From NCBI GenBank assembly GCA_001603145.1, contig LVBI01000004.1, forward strand, positions 1 through 64,000: a DNA stretch of 64,000 nucleotides, written 5' to 3'. The notes below the pieces were generated by a model. That model saw only the letters and a list, made by a program, of their open reading frames with translations, was not told the origin of the DNA and did no database searches. Position 1 is the stretch's first letter, and every line of letters begins with the position of its first letter. Source of the DNA: Spirochaetales bacterium Spiro_07 (GTDB taxonomy: Bacteria > Spirochaetota > Spirochaetia > Treponematales > Treponemataceae). Shown piece by piece: positions 1-8,205 of the stretch. The translations under genes and the position numbers were made by a program.

Positions 1-420
1 TTGATAAGTGCATTTTTTTTACGGATAGTATCAGAAATACTTAGTGTGAAAATTAAAATTCCAAAAGCATAAACAATGGAAAGAAAGATAAAAATTGGAA
101 CAAGCCAAAACCTTTTATGATTATTTATCTGTTCTTTATTTGACTTTGAAAATATGCATTTAAGATTATAAAATGGAACAGGTAAAAAAATATCCTATTT
201 TTTTACCTGTTCCATTAAAAATTTTTACATGTTGTTGAAACAAAGCTAATAGGAAAACAATATCAAAAATTATTGTAAATAAAGTCCAATAATAAGTTTT
301 AAATGTAAGAAAATATATAAAACAAAATCTTATAGTAAAAAAAAGAAAATACACTAAAAAGACTTTCCAAAAGTTTCTTTTTTTTGTAATTCCTGAATAA
401 TCAAAAATATTCAATTTCAT
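1..420 (-). pseudogene. DUF805-like membrane protein, frameshifted and cut by the window edge
   Basis: The track ORF 166..495 starts too early. The likely start is the ATG at 420 (MKLNIFDYSG), with GGAG four bases upstream. The protein begins like DUF805 inner-membrane proteins (an aromatic RxxFW-type N-terminus followed by hydrophobic segments) and reaches a region resembling the family's RRLHDxGKSG loop (here KIFNGTGKKIGYFF) before stopping at 166. Removing one T from the seven-T run at 198-204 restores a frame reading GYFLPVPFYNLKC and then a further hydrophobic segment (FWLVPIFIFLSIVYAFGIL) to the window edge. I therefore read it as one gene broken by a +1 frameshift inside a perfect palindrome, or as a base-calling error at that run. 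The family assignment is by pattern only. Confidence 0.6.
172..216. repeat. Perfect 21-bp inverted repeat with 3-base loop inside a coding region
   Basis: Arms 172-192 and 196-216 are exact reverse complements separated by TCC. It lies in the DUF805-like frame and holds the seven-T run where the frame is lost. No T-tract follows on the coding strand, so it is not a normal terminator. Confidence 0.9.
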
Positions 421-498
421 TTTTCTCCAAAAAGCGCCCAAGTGCGGGCATCCACATAACAACTGGTTGTACCGCACGGCATCTTGATTGGTCATTGC

Positions 499-810
499 TT
501 AAAGCCCTAAAAGCTCTTTCAAGCCGTCTTCGTCGCGGCCGCTTTCAACGCGTGTTAGAATCTTGCCGTCTTTGACGACCATCAAAGTCGGCACGCTCAA
601 AATGCGCAGGCGGTCTGCAATTGAAGGCTCTGCTTCTACGTCAACTTTGTAAAGCTTAACCTTATCGGCATATTCTTTTGCAAAGTCTTCAAGAATCGGC
701 GCGAGCATTTTGCACTGACCGCACCAATCTGCAAAAAAGTCAATGAGTATCAAGCCGGTACTTTTGAAAATTTTCTCATCAAATGTTCCGGCTGTAAGGT
801 TTTCAATCAT
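499..810 (-). CDS. trxA: Thioredoxin with CGQC active site
   Basis: This is a 103-residue single-domain thioredoxin, a normal length for the family. It reduces protein disulfides in the cytoplasm. The active site is WCGQCK near residues 29-34, where most thioredoxins have WCGPCK; the cis-proline loop (VPT) is present near residue 74. AGGAG lies upstream of the ATG at 810. The neighbour at 839 reads the same way 28 bases upstream, so they may be co-transcribed. The Pro-to-Gln change between the active-site cysteines would be expected to alter redox potential; this is inference from thioredoxin variants. No thioredoxin reductase gene is in the window. Confidence 0.93.
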   Translation of the reverse strand: MIENLTAGTFDEKIFKSTGLILIDFFADWCGQCKMLAPILEDFAKEYADKVKLYKVDVEAEPSIADRLRILSVPTLMVVKDGKILTRVESGRDEDGLKELLGL

Positions 811-838
811 GAAAAATCTCCTAGTTTTTAGACGCGGC

Positions 839-1999
839 TCAAGCTTTGCCGCTTATCTGAGCTTGCCCGAGAATCTCGATTTCGCTTATGCCGCGGTGAA
901 TGGCGGCGCGCCTTAAAAGCCCGTCTGGGAACAAAGCAGAGCAGTTTCTTCCGCTTGTCTTGGCAAAATAAAGCGCCTTGTCAGCGCGGTCAAGCAGCAC
1001 TTTCGGCTCGGCCCGTTCAGACGCTGAAATAAGGCACGCGCCGAGGCTTATCGTAACAGAAAGCTTGTTACCGTTCACGTTTACTTCAGACTGGCTCACT
1101 GTTTTTCTTAGCCGCTCCGCAAGTGTGGTCAAGCCGACAGCATCGGTTTCTGGAATAAGTATTGCAAATTCTTCGCCACCGAACCGGCAGAGGCAGTCTT
1201 CTTTGCGCAAAACCGCGCTCATAGAAGCCGCCATAGTAATCAGCACCTTATCTCCGGCAAGATGACCCCATGTGTCGTTGAAATTCTTAAAATGGTCAAT
1301 GTCTATCATTAAAAGGCCGGCCGTGTGCTTGTAGCGGCGCACGATAGCCGTAGTTTCGTCCAGCTTGTTGATAAAATAATCGTATGTGTAAAGCCCTGTT
1401 TTTGGGTCTGTAATCGAAGTCTTGTAATGCATGTCGTTCTGAATCATTACAGAGAGAACGCTGAACATGTGCGTAATATAGTCGATTTCGGCGCGGGTAT
1501 AAGCGTTGCCGGTCAGTTTGTCGCTGAAAATTGCAAAACCGTAAATGCCGCCGATGCCTTTCAGCGGAAAAATCATCAGCGGATGAATGTCAAGAAAATC
1601 TTTTGAAAAGCAGTCGCTGCCGGTTTTGACTTTGATTTTTTCAAATTCGTTTTCGCTGTTGCCTTCTTCATAATATTTGCGGAGCGTCTTGTAGTTTGAG
1701 TCATCAATCCTCTCTGAAACGCGCCCGATGTTTTTGTAGCAATACTGAATGATTGAATTTTCTCTTGGCGGCTGAATCATGAAAGCCATGAACTGCGGCA
1801 AAAAATAATCGAGGAATCTTGTGCTGATGAATTCGAACATGCTGTCTGCGCTCGTAATCAGCAGAAGAGCTGCGCTGTCGTCAATGAGCCTGCGAAGCTG
1901 TCTGTTCTCATGCTGAAGACTTTGGTTCCTTTCGAGCATTCCAGAATTGCTCAAAGAATTGAACTGTGCGATAAAATCGTTAGTTATCTGTTCCGGCAT
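839..1999 (-). CDS. Diguanylate cyclase (GAF-like sensor plus GGDEF)
   Basis: The ORF track starts at a TTG (2020), but the ATG at 1999 (MPEQITNDF) has GAGGA just upstream and is preferred, giving 386 residues. The N-terminal half, after a short coiled segment, looks like a GAF-type sensor. The C-terminal ~170 residues are a GGDEF domain with DIDHFKNFND, the active-site signature RFGGEEF and a final ADKALYFAK helix. An RxxD inhibitory site (RKED) sits five residues before GGEEF, so product feedback by c-di-GMP is expected. No membrane segment is seen, so it should make c-di-GMP in the cytoplasm in response to an unknown ligand. Confidence 0.9.
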   Translation of the reverse strand: MPEQITNDFIAQFNSLSNSGMLERNQSLQHENRQLRRLIDDSAALLLITSADSMFEFISTRFLDYFLPQFMAFMIQPPRENSIIQYCYKNIGRVSERIDDSNYKTLRKYYEEGNSENEFEKIKVKTGSDCFSKDFLDIHPLMIFPLKGIGGIYGFAIFSDKLTGNAYTRAEIDYITHMFSVLSVMIQNDMHYKTSITDPKTGLYTYDYFINKLDETTAIVRRYKHTAGLLMIDIDHFKNFNDTWGHLAGDKVLITMAASMSAVLRKEDCLCRFGGEEFAILIPETDAVGLTTLAERLRKTVSQSEVNVNGNKLSVTISLGACLISASERAEPKVLLDRADKALYFAKTSGRNCSALFPDGLLRRAAIHRGISEIEILGQAQISGKA

Positions 2000-2030
2000 A
2001 TTTTCCTCGTTTTTTTGCAACCTTGTTACA

Positions 2031-2942
2031 TCATACCATAGCTTTGTGGTTTTTCAAGAAATATTTTTCAAGCTCGTTATGCACACGCTTCTTGTCTGCG
2101 CTCCAAAGCGGCGCAATCAGAATCTTTTTTGCGCCGTCGCCGGTCAGCCTGTGAATAACTATATCTTGAGGAATTATGTCCAAAGCCTTTGCGAGAAGCT
2201 CAAAATATTGCTCCATAGAAAGGCATTCAAACTTATGCGCAAGATAATCTTCCGCAAGGCCGGTGTTCTTCAAGACATGAAGCAGCGCAATTTTTATGCC
2301 GTCTGTTCCGGCTTTTATTGAATGGCGCACAGTGCTAAGCATATCTTCTTCAGTTTCGCCCGGCAGCCCGAAAATTATGTGCGTAACAACGTGAATATCT
2401 TTTGAAATGCCGTGAAGCTTCCGCACAGCTTCATCGTATTCGGCTGTTTCATAATTGCGGCGGATGTATTCAATTGATTTTGGGTTTGTCGTCTGAAGCC
2501 CAAGCTCAACCGAAACAAAAGTCTTGCGGCAAAGGTGGGCTAAAGCGTCTAAGACAGCCTGACCGAGGCAGTCCGGGCGCGTGGCAATAGCTACACCCAC
2601 AACTTTTTCAGCTTGCGCCGCCTTATTCCAAAGCGCCTCAAGCCGCTCGATGTTGCCATAAGTGTTGGTAAAATTCTGAAAATAGGCGATGAATCTGCCT
2701 TCGTCTTTGTGCTTGCCGAGCTTTGCAAGCACTTTTTGTTTTGCCTGTTCAATTTGTTCTTCAATCGGAAGGCTTCTCGCGGCGGCAAAATCGCCAGAAC
2801 CAGATTCGCTGCAAAAGATGCAGCCGCTTGTTCCTTTTGTGCCGTCGCGTGTTGGGCATGTGCAGCCCGCATCAAGCGAAATCTTGTAGACTTTGCAGCC
2901 GAATTTTTCCTTGTAGAAGCTTGAAACGGAACGGTAAAGCAT
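2031..2942 (-). CDS. Radical SAM protein, YhcC/TIGR01212 family
   Basis: The family signature is visible near the N-terminus: SLDAGCTCPTRDGT followed by GCIFCS, the cysteines that bind the 4Fe-4S cluster and SAM. Later motifs include VELGLQT and HIIFGLPGET. The length of about 304 residues matches the family. The biochemical role of this family is not firmly established; relatives resemble the tRNA-modifying Elp3/MiaB lineage. The track uses a TTG at 2963, two bases after the upstream stop; the ATG at 2942 aligns better with relatives, but neither has a clear ribosome-binding site. It directly follows the CapA-like gene and is probably co-transcribed with it. Confidence 0.85.
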   Translation of the reverse strand: MLYRSVSSFYKEKFGCKVYKISLDAGCTCPTRDGTKGTSGCIFCSESGSGDFAAARSLPIEEQIEQAKQKVLAKLGKHKDEGRFIAYFQNFTNTYGNIERLEALWNKAAQAEKVVGVAIATRPDCLGQAVLDALAHLCRKTFVSVELGLQTTNPKSIEYIRRNYETAEYDEAVRKLHGISKDIHVVTHIIFGLPGETEEDMLSTVRHSIKAGTDGIKIALLHVLKNTGLAEDYLAHKFECLSMEQYFELLAKALDIIPQDIVIHRLTGDGAKKILIAPLWSADKKRVHNELEKYFLKNHKAMV

Positions 2943-2964
2943 AGGCAAAATGCGGCGGCTCAAA

Positions 2965-4272
2965 TTAGCGCATAATCCAGACTTTGTAGCGCAGCGGCGT
3001 GTCTGTATAAAGCGTATCGGGCAATATCAGATATTTAGCCGGAATTATTTGCTTTGTCTGCTTCAAAATGTAATTGTAGTTAAAGCCCGGCGTGAAACGC
3101 TTTACGCCGTGCTTGCTTGCAAGTTCCGGCGTGTATGTGGTAATCGGGTAAATGCCAATATTTGTAAAGCCGATGCCGTAATTCGTTACGAGCGGCAGCA
3201 GAGAAACGTTGCTGAACTGTGCTTCGCCTGTGTCGAGGTTCTTTTCGATTGTCATTGAAAGCATGCCGCCGATTACGCGCAGCCCTTCGTTCTGGCTTGA
3301 AATGAGGTTGCCGAGCGAATAAGCAACAAGCACGAGCCGGCCGTCGCTTGCGCGAAGTTCTTCGATTGTCTGAAGCACATGCGGGTGCGTGCCGATGATT
3401 ATGTCCGCGCCCCAGTCGGCAAGCTTTTGCGCCATGTCTGTCTGCCGTTTGTTTGGCTTTATTTCATATTCTTCGCCCCAGTGTGCAGAAACCACAACAA
3501 GGTCGCTTTGCGCTCTTGCGTCTTTTATCATCTTTTCAAGCTGCGCTTCATCTGAAGCATAGGCTATCTGAAGGCTTGACTGCACCGGCAAAGTCAGGCC
3601 GTTGAGCGAAGACGCAAAAGCCAAAAAGCCTAGCTTTATGCCGTTTTTTTCGATAACGCGGATTGTGTTCATGTCTTCTTCATCAAAAAAAGCGCCGGAA
3701 ACTACTGCTTTGTCTTGGCCGCTCCAATAATTCAGCGAATCGCGCAAGCCTGCTTCGCCTTTGTCGAGCATGTGGTTGTTTGCAATGCTTATCATGTTGA
3801 AGCCAGAATCAAGCACAAAGTCGCCCATTTCTTTTGGCGAGCAGAAGCGCGGGTATGTTGAAGGCGGAAATGACGGCGCAATTAGCGTTTCTTGGTTGAT
3901 GAACGCGAAATCTGCAAGCTTTACGAACGGCAGCAGTTCCGAGTATGCGTTTTCAAAAAGATATTTTGGAATTTCTTCGTTTGTATTTTCCAGCTTTGCG
4001 GCTTTTGCCCTGTTTTCCGCTTGGTTATAAATTGGCGCATGAATCAAGTTGTCGCCAACCGCAATAAGGTTTGCGCTGACGATGTTTGGTTCTTTCTCTT
4101 TTGGATTTGATTTTGACTGATTCTTGGCGGACTGTGATTGTGCTTGTGTCTGTTCAGAAGCTGGCTCTGTTTCAATGCCGCCTTTTTGCTTTGATGTACC
4201 TTTGCTTGTCTCGCAAGATGTAAGCAATAAAACAATTAATAAAAGTAAAATACAGGGTTTTATGCGTGCCAT
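2965..4272 (-). CDS. CapA-family lipoprotein (poly-gamma-glutamate synthesis-type metallophosphatase fold)
   Basis: The N-terminus has a short basic stretch, a hydrophobic core and the lipobox LTSC, so it should be a lipoprotein. A low-complexity Gln/Ser/Lys tether (~30-65) precedes the domain. The domain shows CapA-type metallophosphoesterase motifs: AVGDNLIH, ISIANNHMLD, SAHWGEEY and IIIGTHPHVLQ. The length (435) is normal. CapA proteins act in capsule or polyglutamate export in Bacillus; here no capB/capC partners are adjacent, so the substrate is unknown. No good ribosome-binding site is seen. A TTGCAA/TATTTT pair with 18-base spacing ends six bases before the ATG, a weak candidate for the leaderless class described in the findings. 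Confidence 0.85.
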   Translation of the reverse strand: MARIKPCILLLLIVLLLTSCETSKGTSKQKGGIETEPASEQTQAQSQSAKNQSKSNPKEKEPNIVSANLIAVGDNLIHAPIYNQAENRAKAAKLENTNEEIPKYLFENAYSELLPFVKLADFAFINQETLIAPSFPPSTYPRFCSPKEMGDFVLDSGFNMISIANNHMLDKGEAGLRDSLNYWSGQDKAVVSGAFFDEEDMNTIRVIEKNGIKLGFLAFASSLNGLTLPVQSSLQIAYASDEAQLEKMIKDARAQSDLVVVSAHWGEEYEIKPNKRQTDMAQKLADWGADIIIGTHPHVLQTIEELRASDGRLVLVAYSLGNLISSQNEGLRVIGGMLSMTIEKNLDTGEAQFSNVSLLPLVTNYGIGFTNIGIYPITTYTPELASKHGVKRFTPGFNYNYILKQTKQIIPAKYLILPDTLYTDTPLRYKVWIMR

Positions 4273-4390
4273 TTATATAAAATAGCCTATTATGCGCAGT
4301 TTTTGCAAGTTGTGTGTCAAAATGCTTAAGTAAATGCATTATAAAAACCTTAAAATAAGGAATTGACAATGCGGATTTTCATGGTTTTGT

Positions 4391-5194
4391 TTAATCTAAA
4401 AAGTTCATATAGTAGAAAACATCAATTTTGGTTACGCAGGTATCATTGTATTTTGTACCTTTATAAACTTCGTCTATAACGATTTTTACGTGCTTTGAAT
4501 CAGCAGGAATTTCAAATTCAGTGAATTCAACGAAATCGTTAAAAGTCAAATCCATGTATTTTTTGCCGTCTACATAAATGCTTGCTTTTTTAATTCTGTT
4601 GTTTTCATAGAAAAGCGGCTGCTTATAAGGATTAACAAAACCATTCAAAATAGAAACTTTAATATCGTCTCTAATTTCTTTTCTTCCAGCACCATCTGAA
4701 TAAGCATCGTAAACGCTCATAATATCAAACTCGATGCTTTCGCCAATTCCTTCGTCAGCTTTTCCTTCTGCCCAAGGCAAGTTTTGAACATAGCAGTTTG
4801 GTCTGCATGGGAAAGTGACATTCTCAATATCATAAGAATAATTTTTGTCTTTAAGCGTAGACGAAGCTTTTATGTTATCAACAAAGGAAACTAATGAAGG
4901 GCAGCCTCTTTTGTACATTTCATAAGTTTTAGAATCTTTCTTTATTGTAGAATAAGAAAATTCGCTAGCGCGCATATCAGGAATTTTAAAAAACTGATAA
5001 TCATATTTTCCATCTATAACTATTGTATCAACAGTCCAAATCATATAGCCGTATTCATTCAAGTGTTTATCAACACCCGGAATCATTTTTTCTTCATGAC
5101 TACCAACATAGTATGTATCCAGTTTAAATTTTTCAGAAAAAAGGCTGGTAGCGCATAAGATTGTACAAGCGATTGTAAGGATAATCTTCTTCAT
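4391..5194 (-). CDS. Exported protein with NADase-type glycan-binding (discoidin-like) domain
   Basis: It has a clear signal peptide (MKKIILTIACTILCATSLFS) and GGAG upstream of the ATG. The C-terminal ~140 residues match the pattern of the NADase-type glycan-binding domain common in treponemes: an SVYDAYSDGAGRKEI-like start, then ILNGFVNPYKQPLFYENNR and alternating beta-strand segments such as ASIYVDGKK and VKIVIDEVY. The first ~100 residues are unassigned. It is probably periplasmic or surface-associated and may bind carbohydrate; the ligand is unknown. It stands alone between a kinase gene and the CapA-like gene. Confidence 0.7.
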   Translation of the reverse strand: MKKIILTIACTILCATSLFSEKFKLDTYYVGSHEEKMIPGVDKHLNEYGYMIWTVDTIVIDGKYDYQFFKIPDMRASEFSYSTIKKDSKTYEMYKRGCPSLVSFVDNIKASSTLKDKNYSYDIENVTFPCRPNCYVQNLPWAEGKADEGIGESIEFDIMSVYDAYSDGAGRKEIRDDIKVSILNGFVNPYKQPLFYENNRIKKASIYVDGKKYMDLTFNDFVEFTEFEIPADSKHVKIVIDEVYKGTKYNDTCVTKIDVFYYMNFLD

Positions 5195-5217
5195 TTGTTT
5201 CTCCGTTTGTATTGCGC

Positions 5218-6696
5218 CTATATCGTGCCGCTTTCTTTTGAGAAGCGAATTGTCATGGTTGTGCCTTTGCCCAAGCCTTCGCTTTTGGCTGAAATTGTTG
5301 CGCCTAGATTTTTTGTGAGCGTCTGCGCAATTGCAAGCCCAAGCCCGGAGCCACCTGTTCTGTGGTTGCGCGATTCGTCTGTTCTGTAAAGACGCTCAAA
5401 AATATGCGGCAAGTCTTTTTCCGCAATGCCGTTGCCTTTGTCTGAAACAGAAAGCGCGTTTGTTTCAGGCTCAAATGTAAGCGTAATCTGTGCCGGTGCA
5501 GGGCTGTAAAAAATGCTGTTCGTTATAAGAATGCGCAAAATCTGCGTAAGAATGTCGGGGTTCGTAAAAAGCACAGCGTCTTGCGGACATTCTATAGAAA
5601 ACTGAACTTCCGGCGAAACAAGCTTGAAATCGTTGACAATCTTGTTCAGCATAAAGCTGATTTTGACGAGCAGCTTTTCGGGCGGGGCCTGCCGCTCGCT
5701 TCTTGAAAGCAAAAGCAGATTTTCTACAAGAGACTGCATTGACTTTGTTTCTGCATAAAGCGTTTCAAGCGAAGAATCAAGCACGTTGGTGTCTGTCTTG
5801 CCCCAGCGGCGAAGCAAATCAAGATGACCAAGCAGAACGGCGAGCGGCGTTCTAAGCTCATGCGAAACGTCTGACGTGAAGCGCCGTTCACGGTTAAAAT
5901 CTTGCTGAAGCCTTGCAAAAAGGCTGTTGAATGTCTTTGCAAGTTCTTGAAGCTCGTCTTTTGAGTTCGGTTCTGGAATACGCTTGTCAAGCTGAGACGC
6001 GCTTATTTCGTTTGCCGTGCGCGTAATGTCTGCAACCGGGCGCAACATTCTTGAAGAAAGAAATTTAGCCATCAAAAACGAGATAATCAGCAGCGGAATA
6101 GCAAAAAAGAGCATGACAATCGGCAGCTTTGTAAGCAGCTTGTCGATGCTGTCAACTTCCATGTTCAGCGAAGTCTGTATGTTCAGCGACCCGGACGGGA
6201 TTGACAGATAAAGAATGTTCAAATCGCCGTCGGTGTAGTAGCTCTTTTCAAAGTGGCGTTCGGGCTGCATATCGTCAGACAGCGGCAGCACCGGCAGATA
6301 CGGGTCGTTCGAGCCGAGCAGCACAGGCTTGTCTGTCTGCGTTATAAAATAGACTGTGTACGAAATGTAATACGGAATGCGCGCCTGGCGCACGAGGCGG
6401 TCTACAATGTCATAGCTGTTCTGCCTGTCTTGCCAGCGCGCTGATTTTTCGTCCGAAAGCTTTATCGCAAGCGTTATCAGTTCAGATTGAATGTCATAGT
6501 CTTTGAATTCGGCTGAAATGCGCTTTGTGTTTTCGATAAGCTCGTCAGATTTTTGGGCGAGCACCGTAGTTTTCAAGATGTTCGTTATAAGATATGTTGA
6601 AATCGAAACAATCAAAAACGTGAGCAGACAGAAAATCAATGCGATTCGCGTTGAAATTGATAATCTTATGTCTTTGCGCTTAAGCCTTTTAAACAT
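5218..6696 (-). CDS. Membrane sensor histidine kinase (HAMP-HisKA-HATPase)
   Basis: It has 492 residues. Two membrane helices (about 15-38 and 190-212) enclose a periplasmic domain of ~150 residues, followed by HAMP (~215-265), HisKA with the phospho-acceptor motif SHELRTPL, and HATPase with N-box, DKGNGIAEKDLP and GGSGLGLAI. The gene overlaps the regulator stop by eight bases (6689-6696), so translation is coupled and the two form a two-component pair. The periplasmic sensor is not a recognised fold. The operon context with exported proteins suggests an envelope or metal signal, but this is inference. Confidence 0.93.
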   Translation of the reverse strand: MFKRLKRKDIRLSISTRIALIFCLLTFLIVSISTYLITNILKTTVLAQKSDELIENTKRISAEFKDYDIQSELITLAIKLSDEKSARWQDRQNSYDIVDRLVRQARIPYYISYTVYFITQTDKPVLLGSNDPYLPVLPLSDDMQPERHFEKSYYTDGDLNILYLSIPSGSLNIQTSLNMEVDSIDKLLTKLPIVMLFFAIPLLIISFLMAKFLSSRMLRPVADITRTANEISASQLDKRIPEPNSKDELQELAKTFNSLFARLQQDFNRERRFTSDVSHELRTPLAVLLGHLDLLRRWGKTDTNVLDSSLETLYAETKSMQSLVENLLLLSRSERQAPPEKLLVKISFMLNKIVNDFKLVSPEVQFSIECPQDAVLFTNPDILTQILRILITNSIFYSPAPAQITLTFEPETNALSVSDKGNGIAEKDLPHIFERLYRTDESRNHRTGGSGLGLAIAQTLTKNLGATISAKSEGLGKGTTMTIRFSKESGTI

Positions 6697-7414
6697 TTGA
6701 CGGCTTCCGGATTGTATAGCCTGCGCCGCGGACTGTTGTTATATACGAAACGTTGAAAACTTCGTCGATTTTGGTGCGGAGATAGCGCACATAAACGTCA
6801 ACAGAATTTTCGTCAATGTAGTGGTCTTCGCCCCAGACTTCGTTGATTATTTCAGTTCTTGAAAGCACTTCACCTTGATGGCAGAGCAGGCACTTTAAAA
6901 GCAGAAACTCAGTTTTTGTAAGCGCAACCAACGTCTGGTCGATAAAAACTTCGTAGCTTGCCGGGTTCAGCGTTAGCCGGTCAAAAGTAATCAGCTGAGA
7001 CGGTGACGGCGAATTTGCGCGCCCTGCTTCGCTGCTTGAAGAACGGCGGAGCACAGATCTTATGCGTGCCAGAAGCTCTTCAATGGCGAATGGCTTGGCG
7101 ATGTAGTCGTCTGCGCCTGCGTCGAGTCCGTTCACCTTGTCAAAGGTTTCGCCGCGCGCCGTTACAAGCACAACCGGAATTTGCGACAATTTGCGGATGC
7201 GGCGCAAAACTTCGATGCCGTTCAGTTCTGGCAGCATTATATCAAGAAGAACAATCGAAAAAGGCTCTTCCGTGTTGTCGTTGAGGCTCTTCTCAAAGAT
7301 TGTAAGCGCTTCCCTTCCGGTTTGTGCCAGAGTTACGGTGTAGCCTTCGTGTTCCAGTTCAAGCTTTTCAAAGCTTGCGATATTCGGTTCGTCTTCAACT
7401 ATAAGAATTTTCAC
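6689..7414 (-). CDS. OmpR/PhoB-family response regulator
   Basis: It has 241 residues. The receiver domain carries the acidic pair VEDE, the phospho-acceptor Asp58 in LLDIMLPE and the conserved Lys in AKPF. The C-terminal winged helix shows LTKTEFLLL and the ending VDVYVRYLRTKID...VRGAGY typical of OmpR regulators. The start is GTG at 7414, preceded by AGGCGGA. An insertion before the Asp58 strand makes the receiver slightly longer than usual. It lies between an exported protein gene and its kinase. The direct repeats in the 7.94-8.06 kb promoter region are the natural candidate binding sites. Confidence 0.94.
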   Translation of the reverse strand: MKILIVEDEPNIASFEKLELEHEGYTVTLAQTGREALTIFEKSLNDNTEEPFSIVLLDIMLPELNGIEVLRRIRKLSQIPVVLVTARGETFDKVNGLDAGADDYIAKPFAIEELLARIRSVLRRSSSSEAGRANSPSPSQLITFDRLTLNPASYEVFIDQTLVALTKTEFLLLKCLLCHQGEVLSRTEIINEVWGEDHYIDENSVDVYVRYLRTKIDEVFNVSYITTVRGAGYTIRKPSNV

Positions 7415-7428
7415 AATTATTCCGCCTG

Positions 7429-7935
7429 TTATTTATAAGCAACGCTGAATTCAAGATTTTCAATTGAGCGGCCGTCTATATTTGAGCCATCATTGGCTGT
7501 TATTTTATCAATGTGAACAAGAAGCTTTTTTTTGTTACCAGAATCGATTTCGTGTATTTTATCCATTGGAATGAAAATATGAACTTCGTTGCCTATTCTG
7601 TTGAATTTAATGACAACGGCGGAATCAAGCGGAATTTTGTTGATTGACACCGAAGAAGGGCTAATCGATTTCGGATTTATGGGAATATTGAACGTTACTA
7701 TAACTATTACTGAAAGCTCTGTCTGCTGCAACGAAGTTTTTTCTACTGTAAGACGGCGCTGCTGTGTTTCGGCAAAGCTGCTCACGTTGCTTTGCAGCTC
7801 GTCACGGGAACTTGCCGAAATGGGCATACGCTGCTGATGCCGTGATTGCGCATTAGCACAAACAGCCGCCAAGCAGAAGCCTATAGAAATGAGAAAGACT
7901 GGAAATGTATGAGAAAAACATTTTATTCTAAACAT
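7429..7935 (-). CDS. Exported protein, Ig-like (SbsA/Big_5-like) pattern, first gene of the two-component operon
   Basis: The ATG at 7935 (MFRIKCFSHT) gives a typical signal peptide ending CANAQS and a protein of 168 residues; the upstream track start lies inside the promoter. The mature part has strand-rich segments such as TFNIPINPKSISPSSVSI, reminiscent of the Ig-like Big_5/SbsA domain that begins 'F...pvdp.si...sv'. The match is suggestive only. It lies 14 bases before the regulator gene, so it is probably co-transcribed with and controlled by the kinase pair. A TATACT -10 ends eight bases before the ATG, so its mRNA is probably near-leaderless. Confidence 0.7.
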   Translation of the reverse strand: MFRIKCFSHTFPVFLISIGFCLAAVCANAQSRHQQRMPISASSRDELQSNVSSFAETQQRRLTVEKTSLQQTELSVIVIVTFNIPINPKSISPSSVSINKIPLDSAVVIKFNRIGNEVHIFIPMDKIHEIDSGNKKKLLVHIDKITANDGSNIDGRSIENLEFSVAYK

Positions 7936-7943
7936 CCAGATTG

Positions 7944-8056
7944 AGTATATACCGTATTGAAATAACAGTACATTAAAATTCGCTAAAATCTGCACATTTT
8001 TTATAATATAGTTTTAATCTTATTTTAATGTACTGTTGAAAAAGCAAGGTTATACT
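7944..8056. promoter_or_regulatory. Divergent promoter with mirrored 16-bp boxes and OmpR-type direct repeats
   Basis: A perfect 16-bp inverted repeat (7964-7979 and 8022-8037, core TTTTAATGTACTGTT) places the same box in front of each of two divergent TATACT -10 elements (7949-7944 minus, 8051-8056 plus). Each box is the second of two tandem TTTTA-type half-sites with a 10- or 11-base period (TTTTAAT at 8012 and 8023; TTTTAG and TTTTAAT at 7988 and 7978 on the minus strand). This is the geometry expected for an OmpR/PhoB-type activator next to promoters lacking a good -35. Binding by the 6689-7414 regulator is inference. Confidence 0.65.
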
Positions 8057-8205
8057 GACTTCATAAAGATTGCTAGGGCAAACTGAATTTCCATTTGGAT
8101 AAAAGGCTGGAATAAACAGGTTTTTAGAGGACGACTGAAAACCTGCTTAGTTCAGCCGGATTTTGAAAATTGTATTTTGCTTGTTATGCAAATCAGGAGC
8201 TTATT

